NCBI GenBank assembly: GCA_012839815.1
Contig: DUMQ01000070.1
Span: 1-56,968 of the forward strand
Reading direction: 5' to 3'
Source: Bacillota bacterium
Lineage (GTDB): Bacteria > Bacillota > SHA-98 > Ch115 > JABLXJ01
Length of the DNA: 56,968 bases
Positions 40,660 to 50,227 of the stretch are shown here, piece after piece. Position 1 is the first letter of the stretch. Every line of letters begins with the position of its first letter. A program made the position numbers and the translations under genes. The notes under the pieces are model-generated. The model had not been told where the DNA came from. It saw only the letters and a program-made list of their open reading frames with translations, and made no database searches.

Positions 40660-42909
40660 ATGCGAACCGTTCTAAACTTTAACACAGAGTGGTTGTTTAT
40701 ACCTTCGGATATTCCGGGTACGGAAGGGCCTCTGGTGGATGAGTCGCAGTTTCTAAATGTTAACCTGCCGCATACCAACAAGATCTTCCCGCACCACTAT
40801 TTTGATGAAAACGAGTACAGGTTCGTATCTTGGTATAGAAGGCATTTCGCCCTGCCTGAAGAATATCGCGGCAAGCGCATCTGGGTTGACTTCGAAGGTG
40901 TCATGACCGTAGCACAGGTATATATTAATGGGGTTTTCGTTGCAGAACATAAAGGAGGGTTTACACCGTTTTCTGTTGATATCACGGATTACGTGAATTA
41001 CGGTGGAGCGTCAAACTTAATTGCCGTGAGAGTAGATTCCTCGGCCAGGCCGGACATACCGCCCGAAGGATACGTCGTCGATTATATGCAGTTCGGCGGG
41101 ATATATCGAAATGTTCGTCTCAGGATAGTTGATCCCCTGCATATAGACTGGGTTTTTGTCACATCGTCCAATGTATCCCGGGAAGCTGCCTGTTTAAGGC
41201 TTTTAGCCCACGTCGTCAACGCCGGCGCATCGCCCGCGGACTTCAATTTGAAGATCGAGATTCTGGATGCGGATGGGGAATCCGTAGCCAGCACCAACAA
41301 GAATGCCTTCATAGAGCCTGGACGGGAGATGGAGCTCGAACAATTGATAGATCCGATTGAAAGGCCCCGACTGTGGGATATTGATAATCCATACCTCTAT
41401 GTTGCTCAGTTTACAGTAATATCTCAGGGCCGGGTGGTAGACCAGTACTCGGTTCGTTTCGGAATAAGGACCGCGGTATTTGCTGAGGACGGTAAGTTTT
41501 ACCTGAACGGGGAACCTCTCAAGCTACGAGGGCTGAACAGACATCAGACCTATCCATACCTTGGGGCGGCCATGCCCGATCGCGGCCAGAGGAAAGATGC
41601 TGATATACTCCGCTATGAGCTCGGCCTCAATATTGTTCGAACCTCACATTACCCTCAGGCGCCTGCTTTTCTTGACCGCTGCGATGAGATCGGACTCCTT
41701 GTGTTTGAAGAGATCCCTGGATGGCAGCATATAGGCAATGATGCCTGGAAGTCGATTGTCAAAGAAAACCTGCGCTCCATGATCATCCGGGATAGGAATC
41801 ACCCATCGATAGTATTATGGGGGGTCCGGATCAATGAGTCAGAGGACGATCATGATCTCTATCTTGAAACGAATCGCATTGCTCACGAACTCGATCCTTC
41901 AAGGCAGACAGGAGGGGTCAGGAACTTTCGGGAGAGCGAGTTTTTGGAAGACGTTTATACGTTCAATGATTTCAGCGGCGGCATATTGGAGCCAAACCAT
42001 CCGAGGTATCTGGTTACCGAGTTTGGCGGCCACACTTTTCCGACGAAATCTTATGATAACGAAGATCGCCTAATTGAACACGCGAAGTTGCACGCATCCA
42101 TCCAGAACGCTCAATACGCGCGACCTGACGTGGCAGGGGCTATTGGGTGGTGTGCCTTTGATTACAATACTACTATCGATTTCGGGTCAGGAGACGGGAT
42201 ATGCTATCATGGCGTATGTGATATTTTTAGATTGCCCAAGTTCGCCGCCTACTTCTACAGGAGTCAGATGGATCCTAAAGATGCCCCCATGGTGTTTGCC
42301 GTCACGCATTATACGCCGGGCGACCGGTCGGGTGGAGGAATTGACCCGCTACTGGTCTTCAGTAACTGCGAAGAGGTGGAGGTTGTGATAGATGGGGAGT
42401 CCCAGGGAATCAAGCTCCCGAACCGAGAGGCGTATCCTAGCCTCCCTCATCCACCTTTCGAGTTTAGGGGTATATCATTCCCCCGGGGCAGAGGCCGAAG
42501 TGAGATAAGAGTGATCGGGAGGATCGGTGGGGTCGAGGTCACGTCCCAGACCATCCGCCTGGCTGGCCCCCCAGCCCGCTTGGCTCTAAGGGTGGACGAT
42601 GAGTCGCTTATAGCTGACGGAACCGATTGTACTCGTCTTGTCTTTGAGGTGCAGGATGTAAACGGGCAGAGGTTGCCTTATGCCTCCCTGCCGGTTAGCT
42701 TTGAACTCGATGGCCCGGGCGAGCTCATTGGGGAAAATCCTTTTTGCACGGAGGCCGGGCGTGGGGCTGTCTATGTAAGGACAACCCGGGAGCCAGGTGA
42801 GATTCGAGTGAGGGCGAAATGTGGGGTGCTTCCCCCAGTGTCGGTCACAATACGCTCGATGCCCATGGTCGAGCCTATAGTGCCCGAGACCCTCGCGGGA
42901 AATGCTTAA
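40660..42909 (+). CDS. GH2-family glycoside hydrolase (beta-galactosidase or beta-glucuronidase-like)
   Basis: The 749-aa product has an N-terminal sugar-binding domain (about 1-160), an immunoglobulin-like domain (about 160-270), the barrel with LNRHQTYPYLGAAMPDRGQR, HPSIVLWGVRINESEDD (acid/base Glu at about 393) and YLVTEFGGH (nucleophile Glu at about 454). C-terminal beta domains (VTSQTIRLAGPPARLALRVD and GELIGENPFCTEAG) resemble the DUF4982/invasin-like end of many bacterial GH2 enzymes. The start follows ATAGGAGG. No signal peptide. Exact sugar cannot be read; the GH42 neighbour favours galactosides. Confidence 0.88.
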   Translation: MRTVLNFNTEWLFIPSDIPGTEGPLVDESQFLNVNLPHTNKIFPHHYFDENEYRFVSWYRRHFALPEEYRGKRIWVDFEGVMTVAQVYINGVFVAEHKGGFTPFSVDITDYVNYGGASNLIAVRVDSSARPDIPPEGYVVDYMQFGGIYRNVRLRIVDPLHIDWVFVTSSNVSREAACLRLLAHVVNAGASPADFNLKIEILDADGESVASTNKNAFIEPGREMELEQLIDPIERPRLWDIDNPYLYVAQFTVISQGRVVDQYSVRFGIRTAVFAEDGKFYLNGEPLKLRGLNRHQTYPYLGAAMPDRGQRKDADILRYELGLNIVRTSHYPQAPAFLDRCDEIGLLVFEEIPGWQHIGNDAWKSIVKENLRSMIIRDRNHPSIVLWGVRINESEDDHDLYLETNRIAHELDPSRQTGGVRNFRESEFLEDVYTFNDFSGGILEPNHPRYLVTEFGGHTFPTKSYDNEDRLIEHAKLHASIQNAQYARPDVAGAIGWCAFDYNTTIDFGSGDGICYHGVCDIFRLPKFAAYFYRSQMDPKDAPMVFAVTHYTPGDRSGGGIDPLLVFSNCEEVEVVIDGESQGIKLPNREAYPSLPHPPFEFRGISFPRGRGRSEIRVIGRIGGVEVTSQTIRLAGPPARLALRVDDESLIADGTDCTRLVFEVQDVNGQRLPYASLPVSFELDGPGELIGENPFCTEAGRGAVYVRTTREPGEIRVRAKCGVLPPVSVTIRSMPMVEPIVPETLAGNA

Positions 42910-43151
42910 ATATATATTAGACCCTTATGTCGCCTGCGACGACACCATCACTATTCTGAGGGTGGCTGATGTGGTATTCCCAAATGTGGTCGACTTATTC
43001 TGGATTCTGGGGATGAGATGGGGGTGAGACGTGGATAGAGAATCTTTTCAGCGGGTCCCAACAAAAAATAATCTGCTGAGGGAGAGGAAAAGGGTCTTAC
43101 GGTACAATGGTAGTAATTTAAGACTAGGGAAAAAACAAGGAGGGTATCAAG

Positions 43152-44414
43152 ATGAGAAACCGGGTGTTGTCGGCTTTAATTATAGTTTTCGTTTTAGTCT
43201 CAGGAATAGCTGAAGTGGAAGCGGCAAAGAACATCAAGTTAACTCTCTGGGGTTGGAACATCGGGATTGATGCTTTGAAGGCCGTAGCTTCTAAATTCAA
43301 AGAGACTCATCCAAACGTAGATTTTGACTTCGTAGAAATGAATGTTCAGGATGTCCATGATAAACTCAAGGCATCGCTGATGGCCGGAGTTGGAGCGCCT
43401 GACATATGCACAGTGGAGCAGTATTATGTGCAGCAGATAGCATCAAAAGGGGGATTGGTGGACCTAACTAAAGAACTACAAGGGTTAGAAAATAAATTCG
43501 CTAGACATGCTTGGGTGGCATCAAAGTTCCGTGGTTCCCTCTATGCGATTCCTTGGGATATTGGCCCGTGTGCGCTGTATTACCGAAAGGATATCTTCGA
43601 TTCCCTTGGAGTTAAACCCCCTAGGACATGGGCTGACTTTGTAACAGTAGGGAAGAAGGTCGCTGCCGACCTGAATGGGGATGGCACGCTCGATCGCTAT
43701 ATGCTCAACATTCCATTAAATGACCCCTATGGGTACTTCATGTTCATTTGGTCGAAGAAGCTCAAAATATTTGATGAAAATGGAAATCTGGTCGTCGATA
43801 ATCCTGAGGCTTTCGAGGTTATGAAATGGTATACCGACCTCTATCTCGTTCATCATGTGGCACTTCCACAGAATTACTGGGAGCCCGCATGGTTTAACGC
43901 TATCAAGGAAGGACGCTTGGCAACGATCCCTATGGCGGTTTGGTTTGCTGGTCAACTCAAGACGCAGGCCCCGGAGCTCTCCGGCAAGTGGCGCGTATCT
44001 GATTGGCCATCCGCGACTGGCGAGAAGACCGGAACTAACTGGGGTGGATCTACCCTGGTCATTCCTGTTCAATCAAAACATAAGAAAGAGGCCATAGAGT
44101 TCGCCAAGTTTATGCTGGCCACTACAGAGGGACAAATACTCTCCTACAAGGCCAGCAACATCTTCCCAGCCTATCTCCCTGCTCTAAATTCCCCTGTATT
44201 CAAAGAACCAGATCCGTATTTCGGAGGTCAGGTTATTGGGAAGATATTTGTAGATAGCGTCCCTTATATTTCTGAATGGTACTATCCTGTTCACATGCAA
44301 GCGGCGGAACAAGCGTTTAATACTCTGCTAGCTAAGGTTCTCAACAGGAAAGCAACACTTAAGGAGGCCTGGGATGAGGCAATCCGGGCCATAAAGAAGG
44401 AAATGGCTCGCTGA
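43152..44414 (+). CDS. Sugar ABC transporter substrate-binding protein (CUT1)
   Basis: The 420-aa product follows AAGGAGG. It has a signal peptide (MRNRVLSALIIVFVLVSGIA, cleavage near EVEA-AKN), then the extracellular solute-binding family 1 fold: KLTLWGWNIGIDALKAVASK, KASLMAGVGAPDICTVEQYY, ALYYRKDIFDSLGVKPPRTW and TNWGGSTLVIPVQSKHKKEA. There is no Cys after the signal region, so it is not a lipoprotein: it should be soluble in a periplasm, or released. Binds a sugar, probably a galactoside oligosaccharide, for the permeases downstream. Confidence 0.9.
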   Translation: MRNRVLSALIIVFVLVSGIAEVEAAKNIKLTLWGWNIGIDALKAVASKFKETHPNVDFDFVEMNVQDVHDKLKASLMAGVGAPDICTVEQYYVQQIASKGGLVDLTKELQGLENKFARHAWVASKFRGSLYAIPWDIGPCALYYRKDIFDSLGVKPPRTWADFVTVGKKVAADLNGDGTLDRYMLNIPLNDPYGYFMFIWSKKLKIFDENGNLVVDNPEAFEVMKWYTDLYLVHHVALPQNYWEPAWFNAIKEGRLATIPMAVWFAGQLKTQAPELSGKWRVSDWPSATGEKTGTNWGGSTLVIPVQSKHKKEAIEFAKFMLATTEGQILSYKASNIFPAYLPALNSPVFKEPDPYFGGQVIGKIFVDSVPYISEWYYPVHMQAAEQAFNTLLAKVLNRKATLKEAWDEAIRAIKKEMAR

Positions 44415-44427
44415 GATAATGCTAATG

Positions 44428-44518
44428 TAACGAGGATATGCGGTAAATATCATGCCGCCCCCAAGTGGCGCAGGGCAGGCGTGTTCCTGCCCTCGCCACC
44501 CCAATACGTTCCTCGTTA
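44428..44518 (+). promoter_or_regulatory. Intercistronic RNA structure between binding protein and permease
   Basis: A long inner stem (GTGGCG + AGGGCAGG with CCTGCCCT + CGCCAC, 44465-44479 with 44486-44499) is flanked by an outer stem TAACGAGGA/TCCTCGTTA (44428-44436 with 44510-44518). A weak T-run follows. Such hairpins protect the upstream mRNA or reduce read-through so that the binding protein exceeds the permeases. Confidence 0.7.
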
Positions 44519-44558
44519 TTAATCCTTTTTAGCAACGGTTGGCCAAGGGGGTGTTCAA

Positions 44559-45464
44559 ATGGTCAAAGATCCGGGGAAAAACAAGCGACTCTTGTGGCGC
44601 GAAGTTCGAAGGAACAAGGTAGCCTATCTCTTTATCTCCCCCTTCTATATTATGTTTTTACTCTTTATGGTGTTACCGGTAGTTTATTCATTTTATCTTA
44701 GCCTCACGGACGTACAGGGCATAGGAATGGTGAAGTGGGTCGGCTTAAGAAACTATATTAATCTTTTCCAGGATGAGAGGTTTTTGCAAGCTATCAAAAA
44801 TACATCATTGTTTGCGGTGGTTCAGATACCTATAATGCTAACCTTAGCTGTGATTCTCGCGCTTATCTTAAATTCCAAGAGGGTCTTCCTTAGAAATCTT
44901 TTTCGATCAGTCTACTTTCTCCCCGTAGTAATGTCCCTCGCGGTAGCAGCATTGGCCTTTTCAATGATATTAAACAAAGATATCGGACTCTTAAATTTAG
45001 TATTGTCGCGGATGGGATTCTCACCTCGGGACTGGTTAAACGATCCTGATCTTGCCTTATGGTCTATTGTGGGACTCGTGACGTGGAGATGGACTGGATA
45101 CAATATGGTGATTATTCTTGCCGGATTACAAAATATTCCACAAGAATTGCTTGAAGCAGCCCAAATAGATGGAGCGGGTCCCTGGCAGCGTCTTCGCCAC
45201 ATAACCCTTCCACTGATTTGGCCCGTGGTATTCTTCTGTCTCATATTGTCTATGATAGGTGCATATCAGCTTTTTGAAGAACCGATGATCTTAACAAAGG
45301 GCGGCCCAATGGATCGTACCTTGACAATTGTACTCTATCTTTACCAGACAGGATTCCAGAAGTTTCAGTTTGGGTATGCATCTGCGATAGCATATAGTCT
45401 CGTTATAATCCTGCTGGTAGTCTCGGGTCTCCAGATGAAGCTTTCCGGAGGGTTAAAGGATTAG
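44559..45464 (+). CDS. Sugar ABC transporter permease (MalF/UgpA-type)
   Basis: The 301-aa product has six predicted membrane helices, starting YLFISPFYIMFLLFMVLPVV, and the EAA motif ELLEAAQIDGAGPWQRLRHI then TLPLIWPVVFFC in the cytoplasmic loop that docks the ATPase. Start ATG 44559 follows AAGGGGGTG. It pairs with the next gene. No ATPase gene is in the window, so a shared MsmK-type ATPase elsewhere is likely. Confidence 0.92.
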   Translation: MVKDPGKNKRLLWREVRRNKVAYLFISPFYIMFLLFMVLPVVYSFYLSLTDVQGIGMVKWVGLRNYINLFQDERFLQAIKNTSLFAVVQIPIMLTLAVILALILNSKRVFLRNLFRSVYFLPVVMSLAVAALAFSMILNKDIGLLNLVLSRMGFSPRDWLNDPDLALWSIVGLVTWRWTGYNMVIILAGLQNIPQELLEAAQIDGAGPWQRLRHITLPLIWPVVFFCLILSMIGAYQLFEEPMILTKGGPMDRTLTIVLYLYQTGFQKFQFGYASAIAYSLVIILLVVSGLQMKLSGGLKD

Positions 45465-45492
45465 TGAACTATGCGAAGGAGAGGGATGTTTT

Positions 45493-46350
45493 GTGCGCCC
45501 TAGATCTTCTCATATACGTGAGCTTAGCCTCCCTATGAGCGTTGCTGCGCAGATAGCCACATATGCATTTCTCATTTTCTTTCTAATACTAGCGGCGGCT
45601 CCGTTCTACTGGACTTTAGTTTCGTCATTCCGAAGCATGGGGGAGATCTTTAGTCGACCTACTTTTTTACCTTCCCGGTTCACGCTTGAGAACTACGTCT
45701 CCTTGAGTGGGAAGACCTTATTTTGGCGCTGGACCTTCAATAGTTTTTTCGTCGCAATAGGTTACACATTACTGGGCCTATTCTTTTGTTCCCTTGGGGG
45801 GTTCGGTTTTGCCAAATACACCTTCCCCTTCAGGGACATATTATTTTGGATCTTGCTCGGCTCGATGATGATACCATACCATGTTACCATTGTCCCTCTA
45901 TTTAGCGTATTTTCAAAGTTGGGACTGGTCAACACTTACTGGTCTCTAATCGTTCCTGGGTCGGCAAACGCTTTCGGGATCTTCTTTATGCGACAATACA
46001 TCTCAGGAATCCCCACTGATCTAATGGACGCGGCCAGAATCGATGGCTGTTCTGATTTCGTCATATACCATAGGATAATTCTTCCTATTATCAAGCCAGG
46101 TATAGGAGCTCTGGCTATTTTCCTGTTTTTAGGCTCGTGGAACAATTTCCTATCCCCCTTGATTTTCATGAGAACATCTGAAATGTTCACCCTCCCTGTG
46201 GGACTCGCAGCCCTTTTTGGGCAATGGAAGGTCGAATACGGCCAGATAATGGCTGGAAGTGTATTCACGGTCTTACCAGTGGTAGTTGTCTTCCTCAGCC
46301 TCCAGCGTCAGTTTATTGAAGGCTTGACCGTTGGGTCGCTAAAGGGGTAA
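45493..46350 (+). CDS. Sugar ABC transporter permease (MalG/UgpE-type)
   Basis: The 285-aa product has an N-terminal helix (IATYAFLIFFLILAAAPFYW), LVSSFRSMGEIFSRPTFLPS, and the EAA loop DLMDAARIDGCSDFVIYHRI then ILPIIKPG. The GTG start at 45493 follows AAGGAGAGGG. It forms the heterodimeric channel with the upstream permease. It ends with the usual QRQFIEGLTVGSLKG. Confidence 0.92.
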   Translation: MRPRSSHIRELSLPMSVAAQIATYAFLIFFLILAAAPFYWTLVSSFRSMGEIFSRPTFLPSRFTLENYVSLSGKTLFWRWTFNSFFVAIGYTLLGLFFCSLGGFGFAKYTFPFRDILFWILLGSMMIPYHVTIVPLFSVFSKLGLVNTYWSLIVPGSANAFGIFFMRQYISGIPTDLMDAARIDGCSDFVIYHRIILPIIKPGIGALAIFLFLGSWNNFLSPLIFMRTSEMFTLPVGLAALFGQWKVEYGQIMAGSVFTVLPVVVVFLSLQRQFIEGLTVGSLKG

Positions 46351-46435
46351 ATCGATTAAGGAAAGTGACGCCGACGAAAGTTATGGACGGTGTCCTGGGT
46401 CTATAAAATTATGTGTTAAGGAAGGCGTATTCGCG

Positions 46436-47374
46436 GTGCAGTATAAGAAAGACTGGGATAGAGCCCTGGAAAGACATAAGGCATGGTGGGGGAGGAAAAT
46501 AATAGATAGAGTCTGCATTTCGGTCACTGCACCTCGGGAAGAGCCATCTTTTCCAGAACCACCGGCTACCCTCACAAAAAATGGACTGATATTGAGTATG
46601 TTCTTACATGTGCAGAGGAAAGAATCAAATGCACATACTTTGGCGGAGACGCCCTGCCGCTATTCTGGCCCAACCTGGGACCTGATGTATTCTCCGCGTT
46701 TTTCGGTTGTCCCCTCACGTTTGCCGAGAATACCTCATGGGTGTCGCCGATCATCCGGGACTGGGATGAAGATATGCCAAAAGTGAGGTTTGACGAGGAA
46801 AACCGTTGGTGGAAGCTGGTTAAGGCTCTCACTGCCGCCGCTGTGGAATGGGGAAGGGGTAAGTTCTTTGTAGAGCTTATTGATTGCATACAGGCGGCGA
46901 TGCTATCTCCGCCATGAGGGGTCCTCAGAATCTATGCGTGGATCTAGTAGAGCGCCCCGACAAGATTAGGGAGCTTATGGGGTACATAAAGCCCGCGACC
47001 TATCATGTGTATGGGGAACTTTACAGCATCATACAGACAAGAATGCAAGGATCCAGTTTGACGGGCCGGGCGCTATAAGGCATCTGGATCTCCTTCTTGA
47101 TATATCGGAGCTGAATGCTATTCAGTGGGTGCCTGGTGCCGGGGCGCCACCTATCTCCCATTGGATACCGCTTTTGAAAAGGGTTCAAAAGGCCAATAAG
47201 GGTGTGCATATATCGGTGGCTCCGGAGGAAGTCGAGATCATTCTCGAGGAGTTAGCTCCTGAGAGACTTTTCATACAGACGCACGCCAATACAGTTGAAG
47301 AGGCGGATCGAATAGTGGATCTGGCGGCGAAAATGAGCTGCAAGAAGACACTCATAACCTCATGTATAAATTAA
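46436..47374 (+). pseudogene. Uroporphyrinogen decarboxylase-family protein, pseudogene 1
   Basis: Fragments in different frames together match the family: YKKDWDRALERHKAWWGRKI at the start, then KWTDIEYVLTCAEERIKCTY with FGGDALPLFWPNLGPDVFSA in another frame, then AISAMRGPQNLCVDLVERPD, then FDGPGAIRHLDLLLDISELN and NAIQWVPGAGAPPISHWIPL through KKTLITSCIN. Lesions: a frameshift at the A6 run (46576-46581), another near 46884-46890, and a deletion plus frameshift near 47040-47062 that removes the middle of the protein. Relatives of this family transfer methyl groups or decarboxylate corrin-type substrates and often accompany sugar genes. This copy should be non-functional. Confidence 0.85.
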
Positions 47375-47400
47375 CACTATCTAGGGGGCTAAACGCGAAC

Positions 47401-47751
47401 GTGGAATTCGATAGGATTTTCAAGTGAATCGCCGTCTGGTGGGAAGGAGAGATGCTCGATAGAGCATGCATCGCCTTCTCCTTGCCCAGGACGGGTGATA
47501 TGGATACGGGAGGCATTAGAGACCCCAACGACCTGTGAGCGTCTCCCGAGGTAGAGCCGGACTTCGAAAATATCGTGGATGCGCTCATAGCGGGCGCTGA
47601 TTCCAGGATATATTATGGAGAAGCACTCCCCATTATCCCGCATACCTACGGCAATCGAGGCACACCAATGACTACGGCCCATTATCTCGGTGGTGAAGTA
47701 AGATTTACACCGGCGAGGGTTTGGGTAGACCCAGGAACTCTCTCGGATTAA
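47401..47751 (+). pseudogene. Uroporphyrinogen decarboxylase-family protein, pseudogene 2 (N-terminal fragment)
   Basis: A single frame from GTG 47401 reads VEFDRIFK, TGA (47425), IAVWWEGEMLDRACIAFSLP, TGA (47536), then ASPEVEPDFENIVDALIAGA and YGEALPIIPHTYGNRGTPMT to a TAA at 47749. It resembles the start of pseudogene 1 (KAWWGRKIIDRVCISVTAPR). Only the N-terminal third is left. Two stops and truncation mark it as dead; the pair are decayed paralogues. Confidence 0.8.
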
Positions 47752-47915
47752 TTGGTAGATAACTGGTAAACAGGATTTTCTGCCATCCTAAGGAAAGATC
47801 TCAATATTGTTTTGGTCTAGACTCCCTTAGACTTCCTTGTACATTGATAATCGACATGGGACTTCGGAATTTCCGAGAGTCTAATAAAAAAATAAATGGA
47901 AAGGAGGAGCAAAGC

Positions 47916-50153
47916 ATGTTTTTCGAAGGTGAAAACATAGCAAAACTGGATAGTTTAATAAATGCTCTTAAACAAAAAGAAAAAACTGCCTTCAGCATAA
48001 ATACATACCATCAGCGTGCTAAGATATTTAAAGAGGCATTCGATGAGGAAGAAAATAAAAAAATACCTAGAATTATAACGGTTTCCCATGCTCTTTCGTC
48101 TTTTTTAAAGAATAAAGACATAGTCCTATTTGAAGAAGAGCTATTTGCTGGGCATACACAACCCTGTGACTTTACATTTTCCCTTCCAAGAACAGTGGAG
48201 GAAGAAATAGAGTGTCTTGAAAGTAAGACACACCTTACCTGTGAACAGGTCAACATCCTTGAAACCTTCAAAACTGGTTTTGAAATAGGTATGTTTTCTA
48301 GAGGCGCTTCCGGGCATATAATTTCAGGCTATGAGAATGTCCTTAAGATTGGATTGGATGGTATATTAAAGAAAGCAATCGACGGCCTTAAAAGGTCTGA
48401 TGATAGTAAAAAAGAATTTTATATTGCGTTATTAGAAGTATGTATGGCGGCTTCAGAATATATATTACGTTACGCTTCCAAGGCTCTTGAGATGTCAAAA
48501 ACTGTTGAGGATAAATATCGTTCAAAACATTTAAGGAGGATAGCGGAGGCTTGCGAATGGGTATCCCATAATCCACCACGTACTTTCTTTGAAGCCTTGC
48601 AACTTTTATGGCTAACACACGAAATTATTACGTTAGAGCAGCCTTCAGGAGCACTTTCATTGGGGAGAATAGATAAATATCTATATCCATATTATAAGAA
48701 AGACTTAGAAAGCGGAGTTATAACAAAAGAAGAGGCAGAGAGGCTAATACAAGCATTTTGGATAAAACTAGGCGCGCTCCGAAACGGATTTCAAAATGTG
48801 ACATTAGGTGGCCTTTTACCAGATGGAACATATCTTGCGAATGATATTACTTATATGTGCCTCAATGCCAGCCTTGTGATAAAATTTGATCAGCCTCTTG
48901 TTTCTCTACGATGGGCTCCTCAAATCCCTAAAGACCTTTGGAATAAAGCTTTCGAAGTACTTTTATCAGGCCTAGGGTTTCCCGCGATATTTAACGATGA
49001 CGTCTGTATAGCCGCAAAAGTAAAAAGGGGTGTAGCTTATGAAGATGCAGTGAATTATGGAATTGTTGGTTGTGTGGAGATGACTGTGCCTGAAAAAGAA
49101 TTTTCAAATACCGAAGCCGTTCGTATAAATTGGGCTAAGGTTTTAGAGTTGATGTTAAACGGTGGGCGATGCACTATAACAGGTAAAACAATCCCTCTAA
49201 AGAATGTTAATGCCCTTGGTAATGTTAGGTCATTTGATGAATTCTATGAATGGTTTAAATCAGAACTAGAATATTTTACTGAAATCGCGGCAAAGAGTAT
49301 AGTCCTCCTAGATAGAAATTTCTGGCAAGAATGGCCACGTCCTTTTCTCTCTTCTACAATACCTGGTTGTCTTGATAAAGGTTGTGATATAGGCTGTGGA
49401 GGTACAGAAATAAGGTTTTTACCTATAAACACTTGCGGTATAGCAAGTACAATAGATTCACTTGTAGTTATAAAGAAAGCTGTATTCGAAGAGAATAGAC
49501 TTTCATTACAGGAGCTTGCCGATATTTTACGGAAGGATTATGAAAATATGGAGGTAATGCGCCAGGAATTTGCAAATAGATATCCAAAGTATGGTAATGA
49601 TAATGAAGAAGTTGATTCATTAATGAGGGATATAGTGAACTTTTTCTGTAGTAAAGTGTTATCTTTTAAAACTGACTACGGCTGGGGTTTTCAACCTGGA
49701 TTTTATACGGTATATTGGCATGCAACGTTAGGTAAGGCAACAGGAGCCCTACCAGACGGGAGACATAAAGGTGTTGCGCTCTCAAATGGGTTTTCACCTT
49801 CACAGGGTCGGGACATTTCAGGGCCAACTGCGGTAATAAGGTCGTGTACAAAAGTAGATCACACCCTTTTTGGAAATGGAATGGTATTAGATCTTAAGTT
49901 TAGCCCTTCTTTTTTCAAAGACGATACGCATAGGACAGCGTTTAAATATCTTATAGAGACATATTTTGAAATGGGTGGCGCAGAGGTACAATTTAATATT
50001 GTAAGTAGAGAAACACTAAGGAAAGCCCAGTTAAAGCCTGATGAATACCGTGACCTCATAGTACGAGTATCCGGCTTTAGTGCGTATTTTGTTGATCTCG
50101 ATAAAGTATTGCAGGATGAAATAATTGCAAGGACGGAGTATTCGGATATATAA
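47916..50153 (+). CDS. Glycyl radical enzyme (PFL2/dehydratase-like), orphan
   Basis: The 745-aa product has the catalytic Cys motif IVGCVEM (Cys about 386, Glu about 388) and the C-terminal glycyl radical motif RVSGFSAYF (Gly about 720) followed by QDEIIART. GCVE rather than the double Cys of true PFL points to the dehydratase/C-N or C-C lyase group. Substrate is unknown. AAAGGAGG precedes ATG 47916. The gene is far more A+T-rich than its neighbours and uses different codons, implying transfer. It needs a radical SAM activase; none is nearby, and an IS110 element begins about 20 bases downstream. Strictly anaerobic lifestyle is implied. Confidence 0.88.
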   Translation: MFFEGENIAKLDSLINALKQKEKTAFSINTYHQRAKIFKEAFDEEENKKIPRIITVSHALSSFLKNKDIVLFEEELFAGHTQPCDFTFSLPRTVEEEIECLESKTHLTCEQVNILETFKTGFEIGMFSRGASGHIISGYENVLKIGLDGILKKAIDGLKRSDDSKKEFYIALLEVCMAASEYILRYASKALEMSKTVEDKYRSKHLRRIAEACEWVSHNPPRTFFEALQLLWLTHEIITLEQPSGALSLGRIDKYLYPYYKKDLESGVITKEEAERLIQAFWIKLGALRNGFQNVTLGGLLPDGTYLANDITYMCLNASLVIKFDQPLVSLRWAPQIPKDLWNKAFEVLLSGLGFPAIFNDDVCIAAKVKRGVAYEDAVNYGIVGCVEMTVPEKEFSNTEAVRINWAKVLELMLNGGRCTITGKTIPLKNVNALGNVRSFDEFYEWFKSELEYFTEIAAKSIVLLDRNFWQEWPRPFLSSTIPGCLDKGCDIGCGGTEIRFLPINTCGIASTIDSLVVIKKAVFEENRLSLQELADILRKDYENMEVMRQEFANRYPKYGNDNEEVDSLMRDIVNFFCSKVLSFKTDYGWGFQPGFYTVYWHATLGKATGALPDGRHKGVALSNGFSPSQGRDISGPTAVIRSCTKVDHTLFGNGMVLDLKFSPSFFKDDTHRTAFKYLIETYFEMGGAEVQFNIVSRETLRKAQLKPDEYRDLIVRVSGFSAYFVDLDKVLQDEIIARTEYSDI

Positions 50154-50227
50154 CTTTAACTTGTTGGCATGATAAAACCGCAACCATATCGAATATAACA
50201 CCCAAGGGGTTGAGGACAGATAAAAGG

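Noticed and set aside
36301-47800. Genetic code change (TGA or TAG as sense) to explain in-frame stops
   Set aside because: Many intact genes in the window end with TGA, TAG or TAA, and the in-frame stops are of different kinds and fall in genes with other damage.
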